Shown: piece by piece, positions 45,284 through 53,938 of the stretch
How the letters are laid out: each line of letters starts with the position of its first letter
Position numbering within the stretch: the stretch's first letter is position 1
From: Hyunsoonleella flava
GTDB taxonomy: Bacteria > Bacteroidota > Bacteroidia > Flavobacteriales > Flavobacteriaceae
NCBI RefSeq assembly: GCF_004310325.1
Contig: NZ_SIRT01000007.1
Coordinates: forward strand, 62,001 to 126,000
Direction: 5' to 3'
DNA: 64,000 bases
Position numbers and translations under genes: made by a program
The notes under the pieces: model-generated
Database searches by the model: none
What the model was told of the DNA's origin: nothing
Seen by the model: only the letters and a program-made list of their open reading frames with translations

Positions 45284-45703
45284 TTAGCTTCCTAATTTTA
45301 TAATATTATTTTTTTCTTCAGTATTTGGTTTTACGCTTAAAATTTCAACAACTTCCACCTTGTTTTCCCAAAGAATCGTTTCGTGTTTTTCGTTGCTAAT
45401 TTTACCACGTATTTCAACCTGAACCATATCGGTTGGCTCTGTTTTCAATTTCTCAGCTTTCTTATTAAGTTGGTCAAAGTTGTGCGTGGGTAGTACGCCA
45501 TAAATTTCAGCATGCGTTTGCAAAACTGCTGCACCACCATGATAAACATAATCTCCTTTTAAAAGTGTTAAGCCATCACTTTGTTTGGCCGTTCTTTCTT
45601 CGCTTTCAGTAGAAATTGTATCGTCTGCTTTCTCAGATTTCATATCCTTTTTACAACTTAAAAATGCAGAGAAACAAATCAATAAAATGAATGTCTTTTT
45701 CAT
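45284..45703 (-). CDS. Lipoprotein with NlpE C-terminal-like domain, inside the suf operon
   Basis: A 139-residue lipoprotein (FLSC, C17) followed by a charged linker (about 18-48). The remaining part, with GDYVYHGGAAVLQTHAEIYG, then LNKKAEKLKTEPTDMVQVEI and a following RGKIS, reads like the OB-fold C-terminal domain of NlpE, a copper/envelope-stress lipoprotein in E. coli. The match is by eye and not strong. The gene lies 10 nt downstream of sufB and upstream of sufC, so it is probably translated from the suf transcript although its product would be in the envelope. Confidence 0.6.
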   Translation of the reverse strand: MKKTFILLICFSAFLSCKKDMKSEKADDTISTESEERTAKQSDGLTLLKGDYVYHGGAAVLQTHAEIYGVLPTHNFDQLNKKAEKLKTEPTDMVQVEIRGKISNEKHETILWENKVEVVEILSVKPNTEEKNNIIKLGS

Positions 45704-45713
45704 AATTGATAAT

Positions 45714-47162
45714 TTAACCTACGCTTCCTTCTAAACTTATTTCTAATAATTTTTGAGCTTCAACAGCAAATTCCATTGGTAGCTTATTCAACACCTCTTT
45801 ACTGAAACCATTTACGATTAATGCAATTGCCTTTTCGGTATCTATTCCGCGTTGGTTGCAATAGAAAATTTGATCCTCACCGATTTTACTGGTTGTGGCT
45901 TCATGTTCTATTTTTGCTGATTTATTTTTGGCTTCTATATAAGGGAATGTGTGTGCACCACATTCATTACCCATCAATAAACTGTCGCATTGCGAAAAGT
46001 TACGTGCATTTTCAGCACGGGAGTTAACCTGAACCAATCCGCGGTAACTGTTCTGTGATTTTCCAGCTGAAATTCCTTTAGAAATAATGGTTGATTTGGT
46101 ATTATTTCCCAAGTGAATCATTTTAGTTCCTGTATCTGCCTGCTGGTAATTATTGGTAACGGCAATAGAATAAAACTCACCAACCGAATTATCACCTTTT
46201 AAAACACAAGAAGGGTATTTCCACGTTACGGCAGAACCTGTCTCTACCTGAGTCCATGAAATTTTAGCGTTATTTTCACACAACCCTCGTTTGGTCACAA
46301 AATTGTAAACACCACCTTTTCCTTCTGCATTTCCTGGAAACCAGTTTTGTACTGTAGAATATTTTATTTCGGCATCGTCCAATGCAATCAATTCAACAAC
46401 TGCGGCGTGTAACTGGTTTTCATCACGACTTGGAGCAGTACAACCTTCAAGATAACTTACATAACTGCCTTCATCGGCAATTACAAGCGTTCTTTCAAAC
46501 TGCCCAGTTCCCGCTTGGTTGATTCTAAAATATGTAGATAATTCCATTGGGCAACGCACACCTTTTGGAATGTAACAAAATGAACCATCGCTAAACACAG
46601 CAGAATTTAAAGCTGCATAGAAATTATCTTTCTGTGGTACAACAGTACCTATATATTTTTTTACAAGCTCCGGATGCTCTTTGATAGCTTCTGAAATACT
46701 CATAAATATGATGCCTTGTTCAGCTAAAGTTTTCTTAAACGTCGTTGCAACAGATACAGAATCAACAACCACATCCATTGCTACGCCAGCTAATTTTTTC
46801 TGTTCATCTAAAGAAATACCAAGCTTGTCAAATGTGGCCAAAAGTTCTGGATCTACTTCATCTATACTATCGTATTTTGGCTTACTGTTTGGCGCAGAAT
46901 AGTATGAAATTCCTTGAAAATCGGGCTTTTCATAATTAACATTTGCCCATTCTGGCTCTTCCATGGCTTGCCAAACACGAAACGCTTCCAAGCGCCACTC
47001 GGTCATCCATTCTGGCTCTTCCTTTTTTTGTGAAATGGCACGAACAATATCTTCGTTCAATCCATTAGGAAAGGTATCCGATTCAATATCCGTATAAAAA
47101 CCGTACTCGTATTCCTTGGTTTTTAATTCTTCTCTTAAGTCGTCTTCTGTATATTTTGACAT
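45714..47162 (-). CDS. sufB: Fe-S cluster assembly protein SufB
   Basis: The main scaffold subunit of SufBCD, on which the cluster is built. The 482-residue length is normal. Family blocks: [14 protein letters not shown] at the start, [38 protein letters not shown], and the C-terminal [19 protein letters not shown] with the conserved Cys/Glu/His set used for cluster assembly. It follows the SufA-like gene after 51 nt containing a small palindrome. Confidence 0.97.
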   Translation of the reverse strand: MSKYTEDDLREELKTKEYEYGFYTDIESDTFPNGLNEDIVRAISQKKEEPEWMTEWRLEAFRVWQAMEEPEWANVNYEKPDFQGISYYSAPNSKPKYDSIDEVDPELLATFDKLGISLDEQKKLAGVAMDVVVDSVSVATTFKKTLAEQGIIFMSISEAIKEHPELVKKYIGTVVPQKDNFYAALNSAVFSDGSFCYIPKGVRCPMELSTYFRINQAGTGQFERTLVIADEGSYVSYLEGCTAPSRDENQLHAAVVELIALDDAEIKYSTVQNWFPGNAEGKGGVYNFVTKRGLCENNAKISWTQVETGSAVTWKYPSCVLKGDNSVGEFYSIAVTNNYQQADTGTKMIHLGNNTKSTIISKGISAGKSQNSYRGLVQVNSRAENARNFSQCDSLLMGNECGAHTFPYIEAKNKSAKIEHEATTSKIGEDQIFYCNQRGIDTEKAIALIVNGFSKEVLNKLPMEFAVEAQKLLEISLEGSVG

Positions 47163-47183
47163 ATTTTTCTAGTTCTTTTAAAG

Positions 47184-47200
47184 CCTTCCCTTTGGGAAGG
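47184..47200. repeat. CCTTCCC hairpin between the sufA-like gene and sufB
   Basis: CCTTCCC-TTT-GGGAAGG, of the same general type as the CCCCTCC palindromes at 15529 and 32192. Confidence 0.6.
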
Positions 47201-47213
47201 TTTGGACGGGGTT

Positions 47214-47543
47214 TTATAGCGAAAACGATTCACCACAACCACAAGTTCTATTAGCATTTGGATTGTTGAAAACAAACCCAGTGCCATTCAAACCTCCTGA
47301 ATATTCTAGGGTTGTACCAATTAGGTATAAAAAACTTTTCTTATCAACGATTATTTTAACACCATTATCTTCAAAAACCTTATCGCCTTCTTGTTGCTCC
47401 TTATCAAATTTTAAATCATAAGATAAACCAGAACAACCACCACTTTTCACACCCACACGTATGTAGTCAGTAGTCGCATTATAACCATCATCTGTCATAA
47501 GTTCAACCACCTTTTTTTTAGCTGTATCTGAGACTTTTATCAT
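47214..47543 (-). CDS. SufA/IscA-type Fe-S assembly protein
   Basis: A 109-residue A-type carrier that accepts and delivers Fe-S clusters. The three conserved cysteines are C37 (GVKSGGCSGLSY), C101 and C103 (TCGCGESF), in the standard spacing. It is the first gene of the leftward suf transcript, with a promoter-like box 68 nt upstream. No SufR or IscR repressor gene or site is seen in this window. Confidence 0.93.
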   Translation of the reverse strand: MIKVSDTAKKKVVELMTDDGYNATTDYIRVGVKSGGCSGLSYDLKFDKEQQEGDKVFEDNGVKIIVDKKSFLYLIGTTLEYSGGLNGTGFVFNNPNANRTCGCGESFSL

Positions 47544-47610
47544 TTCGTTTTACTATTTAAATTTAGTACTGGTTTAACAATTTTTATTAAGACAGTTTCT
47601 AAATAGAGGA

Positions 47611-47618
47611 CAAATATA
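47611..47618 (-). promoter_or_regulatory. -7 box TATATTTG upstream of the suf operon
   Basis: An exact TAnnTTTG match on the minus strand, 68 nt before the SufA-like start. A TTTG at 47633-47636 lies closer than the usual -33 spacing. Confidence 0.5.
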
Positions 47619-47798
47619 CGATATAAGTCCCGCAAACTAATATATCCTAACATTATATTAGCATATAGTTTTATAGGTTTTTGTTATGATATGTAAAGGG
47701 GGAGTTTTTTTATTTCTAGTGCTTTTGAAATCAATGTAATAACAAGAAATGCATTCTTTACAAGGTAAATTACAAAAGCCAAAATTGAGAAATGAAGC

Positions 47799-48041
47799 TT
47801 ATTTTAATTTGAAACCTAAAAATTGATGTAATCTAGATGTTCTTTTGGTTTTGAAGTAATTAGCAAAAGATTGTGTGTCGCTAGCCACCGAAAGATTCAT
47901 GATGTTACCACCATCAGTAGAAATAAAATGATTATTGCAACATTTGCAGACTAATTCTGTTGTCTCATCATCAATATTTGATACATGCTTGAAATTATGC
48001 CCAAACATGGCACAAAACTTATTTATAGGTTCATCAAACAT
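47799..48041 (-). CDS. Small zinc-ribbon protein, divergent paralogue of the 54-kb pair
   Basis: 80 residues from ATG 48041 (MFDEPINKFC); an upstream frame extends further but has no matching paralogue sequence. It has FCAMFGHNFKH near the N-terminus and CKCCNNHF in the middle, the same C-x-x-FGH and C-x-x-C layout as the two genes at 53935 and 54263, followed by a basic C-terminus. This resembles DUF1660-type small zinc proteins. It probably binds one zinc; the function is unknown. It stands alone between the suf promoter and the MbnH operon. Confidence 0.65.
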   Translation of the reverse strand: MFDEPINKFCAMFGHNFKHVSNIDDETTELVCKCCNNHFISTDGGNIMNLSVASDTQSFANYFKTKRTSRLHQFLGFKLK

Positions 48042-48171
48042 TTTTAAAATAATAGATTTGGGGACTTGCAATATCGTAAAACGAATGCATAAAACCGATA
48101 AAATGTATATTTTTTCGACGAAATACATTATAGTTTAAGAGAATCTTTCAAAGTAAGACTTTATTTCGATT

Positions 48172-49239
48172 TTAATTTTGATTGAAATCTGGGTTATTGA
48201 TGAAGTCGTAATCGGTAAGGGTAAGCAAAAATGCTTTTAAATCAGCTTTGTCTTTTTCGGTTAAACCAACACCGCCTTGAGCTACTTTTTTCATCAATGG
48301 ATCAATGGTTGGAGAGCTTTTTAATCCTTCGCTGTAATGATTGATAACGTCTTCTAAGGTTGAAAAACGACCATCATGCATATACGGTGCTGTAAATGCC
48401 AGATTTCTAAGTGACGGAGTGCGGAATTTACCATTGTCTGCCGGATCTCCGGTAACGGCTCCTAATCCTAAATCAGTAAAGGTTTCATCTAAACCATTGT
48501 TGTGAAATGCATTGTCTGTCCAAAGTGGGTTTTTATCGCTACCGTGACAATGAAAACAGTCGCCCCTGGCTTCATCCATAAACACATTAAATCCGTTAGT
48601 TTCTTCAGGAGTTAGTTCGGTTTCACCCAAAAGAAACTTATCAAATTTTGAGTTAGCTGAAATTAATGTGCGTTCAAATTGGGCAATCGCTTTGGTAACT
48701 AAAGTAGAATCAATTTCTGAAGTACCAAAAGCTTGTTCAAAAAGTGATGGGTATTCTTGATGATTTTGTAGTTTTTGGGTAACATCGCTCCAAGAGCTTT
48801 TCATTTCTAACGGATCGGTTACTGGCACAAAGGCTTGGTGTTCTAAACTAAAGGTGTTGCCATCCCAAAAGAATTTTTCATCATAATTCCACGCAAGATT
48901 AAACAAAGGCATTGAATTTCTTTTGCCTAAGCTACCGTCAATGCCATCACTAAATCTTGCGGCATCGCTGAAGGCATTTTGTGGTGCATGACAATCAGCA
49001 CAAGCCTGAGTATTATTTCCTGATAACATAGGATCGAAGAATAGCTTTTTGCCTAATGCTATACCTTCAAGGGTTTGCGCATTATCATTTGGAATAACCG
49101 GTGCAATAATATTGTCATCAAATAGCTTAGGAGTATCTAATGCACTTGGTGTAGGCGCATAACTTTCCACACTTTCATCTGTACAAGAAGCACATATGAA
49201 GCTAACAATAACGATAATATTTAAAACCTTTTTTTTCAA
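48172..49239 (-). CDS. MauG/MbnH-like di-haem c-type peroxidase lipoprotein
   Basis: A 355-residue protein with a lipoprotein signal (ICASC, C19), so periplasmic or surface-anchored. Two haem c sites: CADCH (C80-C83-H84) and CFHCH (C228-C231-H232). The C-terminal block APYMHDGRFSTLEDVINHY places Tyr302 where bacterial cytochrome c peroxidases have the axial Met. A Tyr ligand is the mark of MauG and MbnH, which modify tryptophan rather than reduce peroxide. MbnH oxidises a Trp of MbnP to kynurenine. Its neighbour, ending 7 nt upstream, is MbnP-like, which supports this over a generic peroxidase. It is the last gene of a four-gene operon. Confidence 0.85.
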   Translation of the reverse strand: MKKKVLNIIVIVSFICASCTDESVESYAPTPSALDTPKLFDDNIIAPVIPNDNAQTLEGIALGKKLFFDPMLSGNNTQACADCHAPQNAFSDAARFSDGIDGSLGKRNSMPLFNLAWNYDEKFFWDGNTFSLEHQAFVPVTDPLEMKSSWSDVTQKLQNHQEYPSLFEQAFGTSEIDSTLVTKAIAQFERTLISANSKFDKFLLGETELTPEETNGFNVFMDEARGDCFHCHGSDKNPLWTDNAFHNNGLDETFTDLGLGAVTGDPADNGKFRTPSLRNLAFTAPYMHDGRFSTLEDVINHYSEGLKSSPTIDPLMKKVAQGGVGLTEKDKADLKAFLLTLTDYDFINNPDFNQN

Positions 49240-49245
49240 AAAATG

Positions 49246-50010
49246 TTAATCTATAGATTTTAGGCTAAATACATTTTGTCCGTTTTCAAACATTAAAACT
49301 TGCGCATCAAAATTTGGCATCAATGCACTATTGAGTTGACTTAAATCCCAAGTATATGGATTTTTAAACCATTCGGCAATATTCATTTCAATGGTAATAG
49401 TTGAGTTGTTTGTAAGATCTACAGCTCCTAAGTTTACCTCAAAAAAAGTATCCTGAAACACCGGAGAGCTTCCAGAATTATCAACGGCTCTAATCGCATG
49501 ATAAGCATAGCCTTGTTCTGCATTTGTGTTATTCTCAAATTTTCCTTCTAACTGCATGTAATGATAGCCTCCACCAAGCATTTCAGGTACATTCCAAGAG
49601 GCAGAGTTTAAGTCTTGATAATTGTTATTGTAATTATCACTGTTATTAAAGCCAAAGGTAAATTTTACATTTTTATAACTTCCTGAAGGCACTGCATTTT
49701 GCAAATCGTAGGTTAATCCAGAGTTGTTTGTTACGTCTACTAAATTGTATCCAGATAGCTTTAGTTCTTCTCCAGCAGCCCCAATAAATGTTATTCTTGA
49801 TATTAAATAACGTAATTTGGTGATGCTTAAATTATCCCCTTTTTCATTAGTAAATTTGATGGTATTGAAATCTGCATTTGTTACTTCGGTGCCATCCCAA
49901 CTATGCGTAAAATTGAAAACAATGTTTGTGCTTGGGATTATTTCATTGCCGGTGTCATCGCACGACAAAAATGCAATTGTGATTAAAATTATTAAAACAA
50001 ATCTTTTCAT
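49246..50010 (-). CDS. MbnP-family copper-binding lipoprotein
   Basis: A 254-residue lipoprotein (FLSC, C17). The beta-rich body has the MbnP layout: FNFTHSWDG near the start, LRYLISRITF, and the central ASWNVPEMLGGGYHYMQLEG, which matches the family's most conserved block. Tryptophans are W38, W139, W214 and W221; one may be the kynurenine-forming residue, with W139 the best candidate by context. In the known pair, MbnP binds copper after MbnH modification. No methanobactin precursor or biosynthesis gene is visible, so this is the operon-independent type. It lies 6 nt from both neighbours. Confidence 0.83.
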   Translation of the reverse strand: MKRFVLIILITIAFLSCDDTGNEIIPSTNIVFNFTHSWDGTEVTNADFNTIKFTNEKGDNLSITKLRYLISRITFIGAAGEELKLSGYNLVDVTNNSGLTYDLQNAVPSGSYKNVKFTFGFNNSDNYNNNYQDLNSASWNVPEMLGGGYHYMQLEGKFENNTNAEQGYAYHAIRAVDNSGSSPVFQDTFFEVNLGAVDLTNNSTITIEMNIAEWFKNPYTWDLSQLNSALMPNFDAQVLMFENGQNVFSLKSID

Positions 50011-50016
50011 AGAAGC

Positions 50017-51360
50017 TTATTTTATTTTGAAAATTAAAAGATCTGAAAACCCTTTGTTTTCTGAAATATCTATATCTGAACTGCTGGATTCTCCAACAGC
50101 AATAACAGAACCGTCGTTTAATTCTGTAACGTCAAAGGCCAAATCGATATTTGAGCCACCGATACTTTTTTGCCATTTCAGATTGCCATTACCGTCCAGT
50201 TTTAAGACCAAGGCATCATTTTGACCGTTGTTATTGGAGATGTCTTCATCTGAACTGCGCGAACTTCCGGAGATAAGATAGCCTCCGTCTGAAGTTTTTG
50301 AAATGGCTCTTGCCGTGTCAAAGCTTGTGCCTCCAAAGGATTTTTCCCAAACTAGGTCTCCGTTGGGGGTTATTTTAATCATAAAAATGTCGGCTGCACC
50401 ATTGTTGTTGGATACATCTTTATCCTTACTTCTTGTATCACCAGCAACAATGAAATTCCCATCATTAGAAGCAACAATGCCCCATGCTTCATCAATTTCG
50501 GAGCCTCCAAAGGATTTTTCCCAAAGTAAATCTCCAGTTTCGGAAATACTTACTACCCAAAAGTCATACGTACCTTTATTGTTTTTTATGTCCACATCAT
50601 CACTATCAGAAGACCCAACAATGATGTAGTTGTTATTTGTGGTCTGTACTACACCGTAAGGGGTGTCGGTAAAAGTGCCTCCAAAAAATTTACTCCATTG
50701 TTTATTGCCGTTTGCATCAAGCTTTATGGCCCAATAATCACCTCCGGCATGTAAGATTCCTGAGGTTTTACTATTGCCCTGGCCGCCTGAAGCAGATACA
50801 TCCAAAACTCCCGTTATTAAATAACCATTATCGTTGGTTTCGATTAAGGCATATCCGATATCCGCACCTAAAAAACCAAAGGATTTTTGCCAAGATATAT
50901 TGCCAGAGGCATCCAGTTTGCATAACCAAAAATCGTTGGCTCCAGCATTGTCAGAAAGATTTCCATCTGTGCTTTTGCTGTAACCTAAAATGGCGTATCC
51001 TCCGTCTGTTGTTTGAATAATATCATGGCCCCTGTCGTCATCTGTTCCTCCATAGGTTTTTTGCCATTGCAAAGCATCATGCGGGCCAAATTTCAAAACC
51101 CAAAAATCAAAGGATGAATTTGTTTTGTTTACAACATCGCCGTCCATACTTTGTACATAACCTAAAATGGCGTATCCACCATCTGAAGTTTTAACGACAG
51201 ATTGCGCACTTTCATTTAAACTCCCACCGAGGGTTTTGACAAATTCTGTGGTTTTTAAAATAGGAGATTCCGAGGCATTGTCATCATTATTTGAGCAATT
51301 GAGCAGCAAAGCAAAAAATGCTAGAACTGAATAAAATTGATATGGGTTATTGATTTTCAT
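50017..51360 (-). CDS. Seven-repeat beta-propeller lipoprotein
   Basis: 447 residues from ATG 51360; the longer frame from 51387 would overlap the upstream gene. A hydrophobic N-terminus ends in LLLNC (C21; Asn at -1 is unusual for a lipobox). Seven repeats of about 57-65 residues follow, each with W-x-K-x-x-GG, a DGG-Y-I-x-G strand, an acidic loop (such as DEDISNNNG) and a D-x-W/L-x-x-K strand. Seven units suggest a complete propeller. It is encoded in the MbnP/MbnH operon, where it may hold a substrate or partner; no catalytic motif is seen. Confidence 0.78.
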   Translation of the reverse strand: MKINNPYQFYSVLAFFALLLNCSNNDDNASESPILKTTEFVKTLGGSLNESAQSVVKTSDGGYAILGYVQSMDGDVVNKTNSSFDFWVLKFGPHDALQWQKTYGGTDDDRGHDIIQTTDGGYAILGYSKSTDGNLSDNAGANDFWLCKLDASGNISWQKSFGFLGADIGYALIETNDNGYLITGVLDVSASGGQGNSKTSGILHAGGDYWAIKLDANGNKQWSKFFGGTFTDTPYGVVQTTNNNYIIVGSSDSDDVDIKNNKGTYDFWVVSISETGDLLWEKSFGGSEIDEAWGIVASNDGNFIVAGDTRSKDKDVSNNNGAADIFMIKITPNGDLVWEKSFGGTSFDTARAISKTSDGGYLISGSSRSSDEDISNNNGQNDALVLKLDGNGNLKWQKSIGGSNIDLAFDVTELNDGSVIAVGESSSSDIDISENKGFSDLLIFKIK

Positions 51361-51379
51361 TTGAAGCTGAATCAAGTGG

Positions 51380-52738
51380 TTATTCACTTTTTCTAACTAC
51401 AAAGAGCCCTCGGTTAATATCGCTAATAACAATATTTCCGCTTTCAAAATAAGGATATACATTCCAAGCGCCATCAAAGGCAGTAGCATCATCTTCGGGG
51501 TAGGTGTCAAAGTAACCGGTCTCGACGTATGATTTGTTGTCTATGTTACTGATGTCTAATACCCGCAAACCAGCTCTGTAACTTGCTTGAAAATAAGAGT
51601 TGCCTTTAATGTAGCCATTATGGTCTATTGAGGGGTTGGATGCCAGATAATCAAAATGGTATAATGGGTTATCTAAATCGGTAAAATCAAAAGTGATAAT
51701 TCTGGTATTGTTTCCAACTCTAATTTCATCTAGCTCATCACCCAAAATAAAATACCTCATATCTTCGGTGAACCACCCTTGGTGTGCGTACCTTACATTT
51801 GCATACGATATGGTTGAAATTTTCACTGGATTATTTTTATCGGTAACATCAGCTATAACTACTTCGTTTTCATTGCTTCCAATTAATATTTCTCTTCCGG
51901 TGTAGTCGCTGTCCGGTCCATTATAAGTTACAACTTGAGCATCATGAGAATAACCACCTTCAGCGAATCCACCTTCAATAACAGGAGATTTAGGGTTTTG
52001 GATATTGATAAAAATAGGCCCACCAGCATAAGTAGAGTTTCTGTTTCCGCCAACGGTATAAGCATAACCGCTTTCCTCATTGATAACAACGTTGTGTGCT
52101 CGTCCTATTTCTTCAAGGCGTGCATCTGCAGCAAAAGTTTCGGGAGGATTACTTACGTTTCTCAATCGGGTTAAATCAAATACTTGCAAACCATGGCTGT
52201 CTTCCCCTTGATTGTTATCGGCAACAATAAATGCGTGATTATTATAAACCTTTACATCACGCCATGGACTAGCCGTAGTAGCTGTTGGAACATTACCTAA
52301 ATAGACAGGATTTTCTACATCCGAAATATCCACAAAAGCAGTGTTTCGGTCTGTGGCAATAAGGGCATATTCCTTACCGGTATCAGAGTCTGTCCAACCC
52401 CAAGAATCGTTGGCCGCAGCGGCACCAAATGTTTCAAGAGGGATATTAAGTACTAAATCATATCCATTACAGGGGTAAATACCAGCAAAACCTCCTTCAC
52501 ATTTTACAACAGCGGTTGTTTCTGTAGTGTCACAAACGTCTCCAATACCATTGTTGTTAACGTCTTCTTGATTTGGATTAGGTGTGCTAACACAATTGTC
52601 AATATTATCGGCAATCCCGTCGTTGTCTGTGTCAATGATAATCACGGGTTCTACAGTTTCAGTGTTACAAGAGTAGAACACTAAAGAAACAACAAAGGCA
52701 AAAGCATAGACTTTTTTTATCTTTTTTAAAATAGGCAT
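51380..52738 (-). CDS. Choice-of-anchor B family lipoprotein (LVIVD-like propeller) with thrombospondin type 3 repeat
   Basis: 452 residues from ATG 52738, giving a signal with FYSC (C24). Then a calcium-binding thrombospondin type 3 repeat (DTDNDGIADNIDNC to NNNGIGDVCD), followed by the choice-of-anchor B region with LVIVD-like blades such as TAFVDISDVENPVYLG, AHNVVINEESGYAYTVGG and FDGAWNVYPYFESGNIV. Family members often sit beside MbnP/MauG-type genes. It is first in the four-gene operon, so the promoter should be in 52739-52890, shared with the divergent thiL. Role unknown; extracellular display is likely. Confidence 0.85.
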   Translation of the reverse strand: MPILKKIKKVYAFAFVVSLVFYSCNTETVEPVIIIDTDNDGIADNIDNCVSTPNPNQEDVNNNGIGDVCDTTETTAVVKCEGGFAGIYPCNGYDLVLNIPLETFGAAAANDSWGWTDSDTGKEYALIATDRNTAFVDISDVENPVYLGNVPTATTASPWRDVKVYNNHAFIVADNNQGEDSHGLQVFDLTRLRNVSNPPETFAADARLEEIGRAHNVVINEESGYAYTVGGNRNSTYAGGPIFINIQNPKSPVIEGGFAEGGYSHDAQVVTYNGPDSDYTGREILIGSNENEVVIADVTDKNNPVKISTISYANVRYAHQGWFTEDMRYFILGDELDEIRVGNNTRIITFDFTDLDNPLYHFDYLASNPSIDHNGYIKGNSYFQASYRAGLRVLDISNIDNKSYVETGYFDTYPEDDATAFDGAWNVYPYFESGNIVISDINRGLFVVRKSE

Positions 52739-52879
52739 AAGGAGCAATTTTTTCTTTTTCAAAACCTAAATAAAACGTTGAATACACATTAAATATTGCA
52801 ATGTTCAATTTCGGTCTAAACAAATTTAACGTATTAAAATTAAATGGTTTAAATCTGAAGTAAAATTAAAAAGCCTTCT

Positions 52880-52887
52880 TATTTTTG
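52880..52887 (+). promoter_or_regulatory. -7 box TATTTTTG abutting the thiL start
   Basis: An exact TAnnTTTG match that ends 4 nt before the thiL ATG, as at hflX. A nearly leaderless transcript would follow. Confidence 0.5.
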
Positions 52888-52891
52888 CAAC

Positions 52892-53938
52892 ATGATAGAA
52901 GATAAAAATCAGCAACGAACAGAATTAAGTAATCTTGGGGAATTCGGACTTATAGAACACCTCACTAAAAACTTCAAAATAAACCAGAAATCAACTGTTA
53001 AAGGTATAGGGGATGATGCGGCAGTATTGAATTTTGAGGATAAACGGGTAATAGTTACAACTGATTTGTTGGTGGAAGGTGTGCATTTTGATTTAAGTTA
53101 TATGCCATTAAAACACCTTGGGTACAAGGCGGTAATGGTAAACTTATCTGATGTTTATGCTATGAATGGGCAGGCAACACAAATTACCGTATCAATTGCC
53201 GTATCCAATCGGTTTCCTTTAGAAGCGTTGGAAGAGCTATATGCAGGTATAGAAACAGCAGCTAAGATTTATGATATTGATGTAGTTGGCGGAGACACAA
53301 CCTCCTCGACAACTGGATTGCTAATTTCAGTTACGGCATTGGGCACGGTATCTGAAAATGATGTGGTTTACCGAGAAGGAGCAAAACCCAATGATTTATT
53401 AGTGGTTTCCGGAGATTTGGGTGGCGCCTACATGGGGCTTCAGGTTTTAGAAAGAGAAAAAGAAGTATATAAAGTAAACCCCAAAAATCAGCCTGATTTA
53501 AGCATGTATACTTATATCATAGAGCGCCAATTAAAACCAGAAGCACGAAAGGATATTGTGAAGTTGCTACAAGATTTAGGTGTTAAGCCAACATCCATGA
53601 TAGATATAAGCGATGGCTTGTCCTCTGAGATATTGCATCTGTGTAAGCATAGCGATGTAGGATGTGATTTGTATGAAAACAAAATTCCTTTAGACCCCCA
53701 GGTGATTTCTGCATGTGAGGAGTTTAACATCGATAGTACTACAGTAGCACTTAATGGTGGAGAGGATTATGAGTTATTGATGACCATAAGTCAAGAGGAT
53801 TATCCCAAGATTAAAGGCAATCCAAACTTATCTGTTATAGGGTATGTTACCGAGAAATCTGCAGGTAAGCATTTGGTAACAAGGGCCGATACCAAAATTG
53901 AATTAAAAGCTCAGGGCTGGAAAAATTTTGAAGACTAA
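52892..53938 (+). CDS. thiL: Thiamine-monophosphate kinase
   Basis: Phosphorylates thiamine phosphate to thiamine diphosphate. It has 348 residues of the PurM-like fold: FGLIEHLTKNF at the start, IGDDAAVLN with the metal Asp pair (about 41-48), the substrate loop VGGDTTSSTTG (about 131-141), and SMIDISDGLSSEILHL. The complete set of nucleotide and metal-binding residues supports function. No thiamine riboswitch or other thi genes are nearby. The last bases overlap the convergent zinc-ribbon gene so that both stop codons share CTAA. Confidence 0.95.
   Translation: MIEDKNQQRTELSNLGEFGLIEHLTKNFKINQKSTVKGIGDDAAVLNFEDKRVIVTTDLLVEGVHFDLSYMPLKHLGYKAVMVNLSDVYAMNGQATQITVSIAVSNRFPLEALEELYAGIETAAKIYDIDVVGGDTTSSTTGLLISVTALGTVSENDVVYREGAKPNDLLVVSGDLGGAYMGLQVLEREKEVYKVNPKNQPDLSMYTYIIERQLKPEARKDIVKLLQDLGVKPTSMIDISDGLSSEILHLCKHSDVGCDLYENKIPLDPQVISACEEFNIDSTTVALNGGEDYELLMTISQEDYPKIKGNPNLSVIGYVTEKSAGKHLVTRADTKIELKAQGWKNFED

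Noticed and set aside
52739-52891. Thiamine riboswitch upstream of thiL
   Set aside because: No conserved TPP-aptamer blocks are visible, and a -7 box abuts the start codon, leaving no leader.
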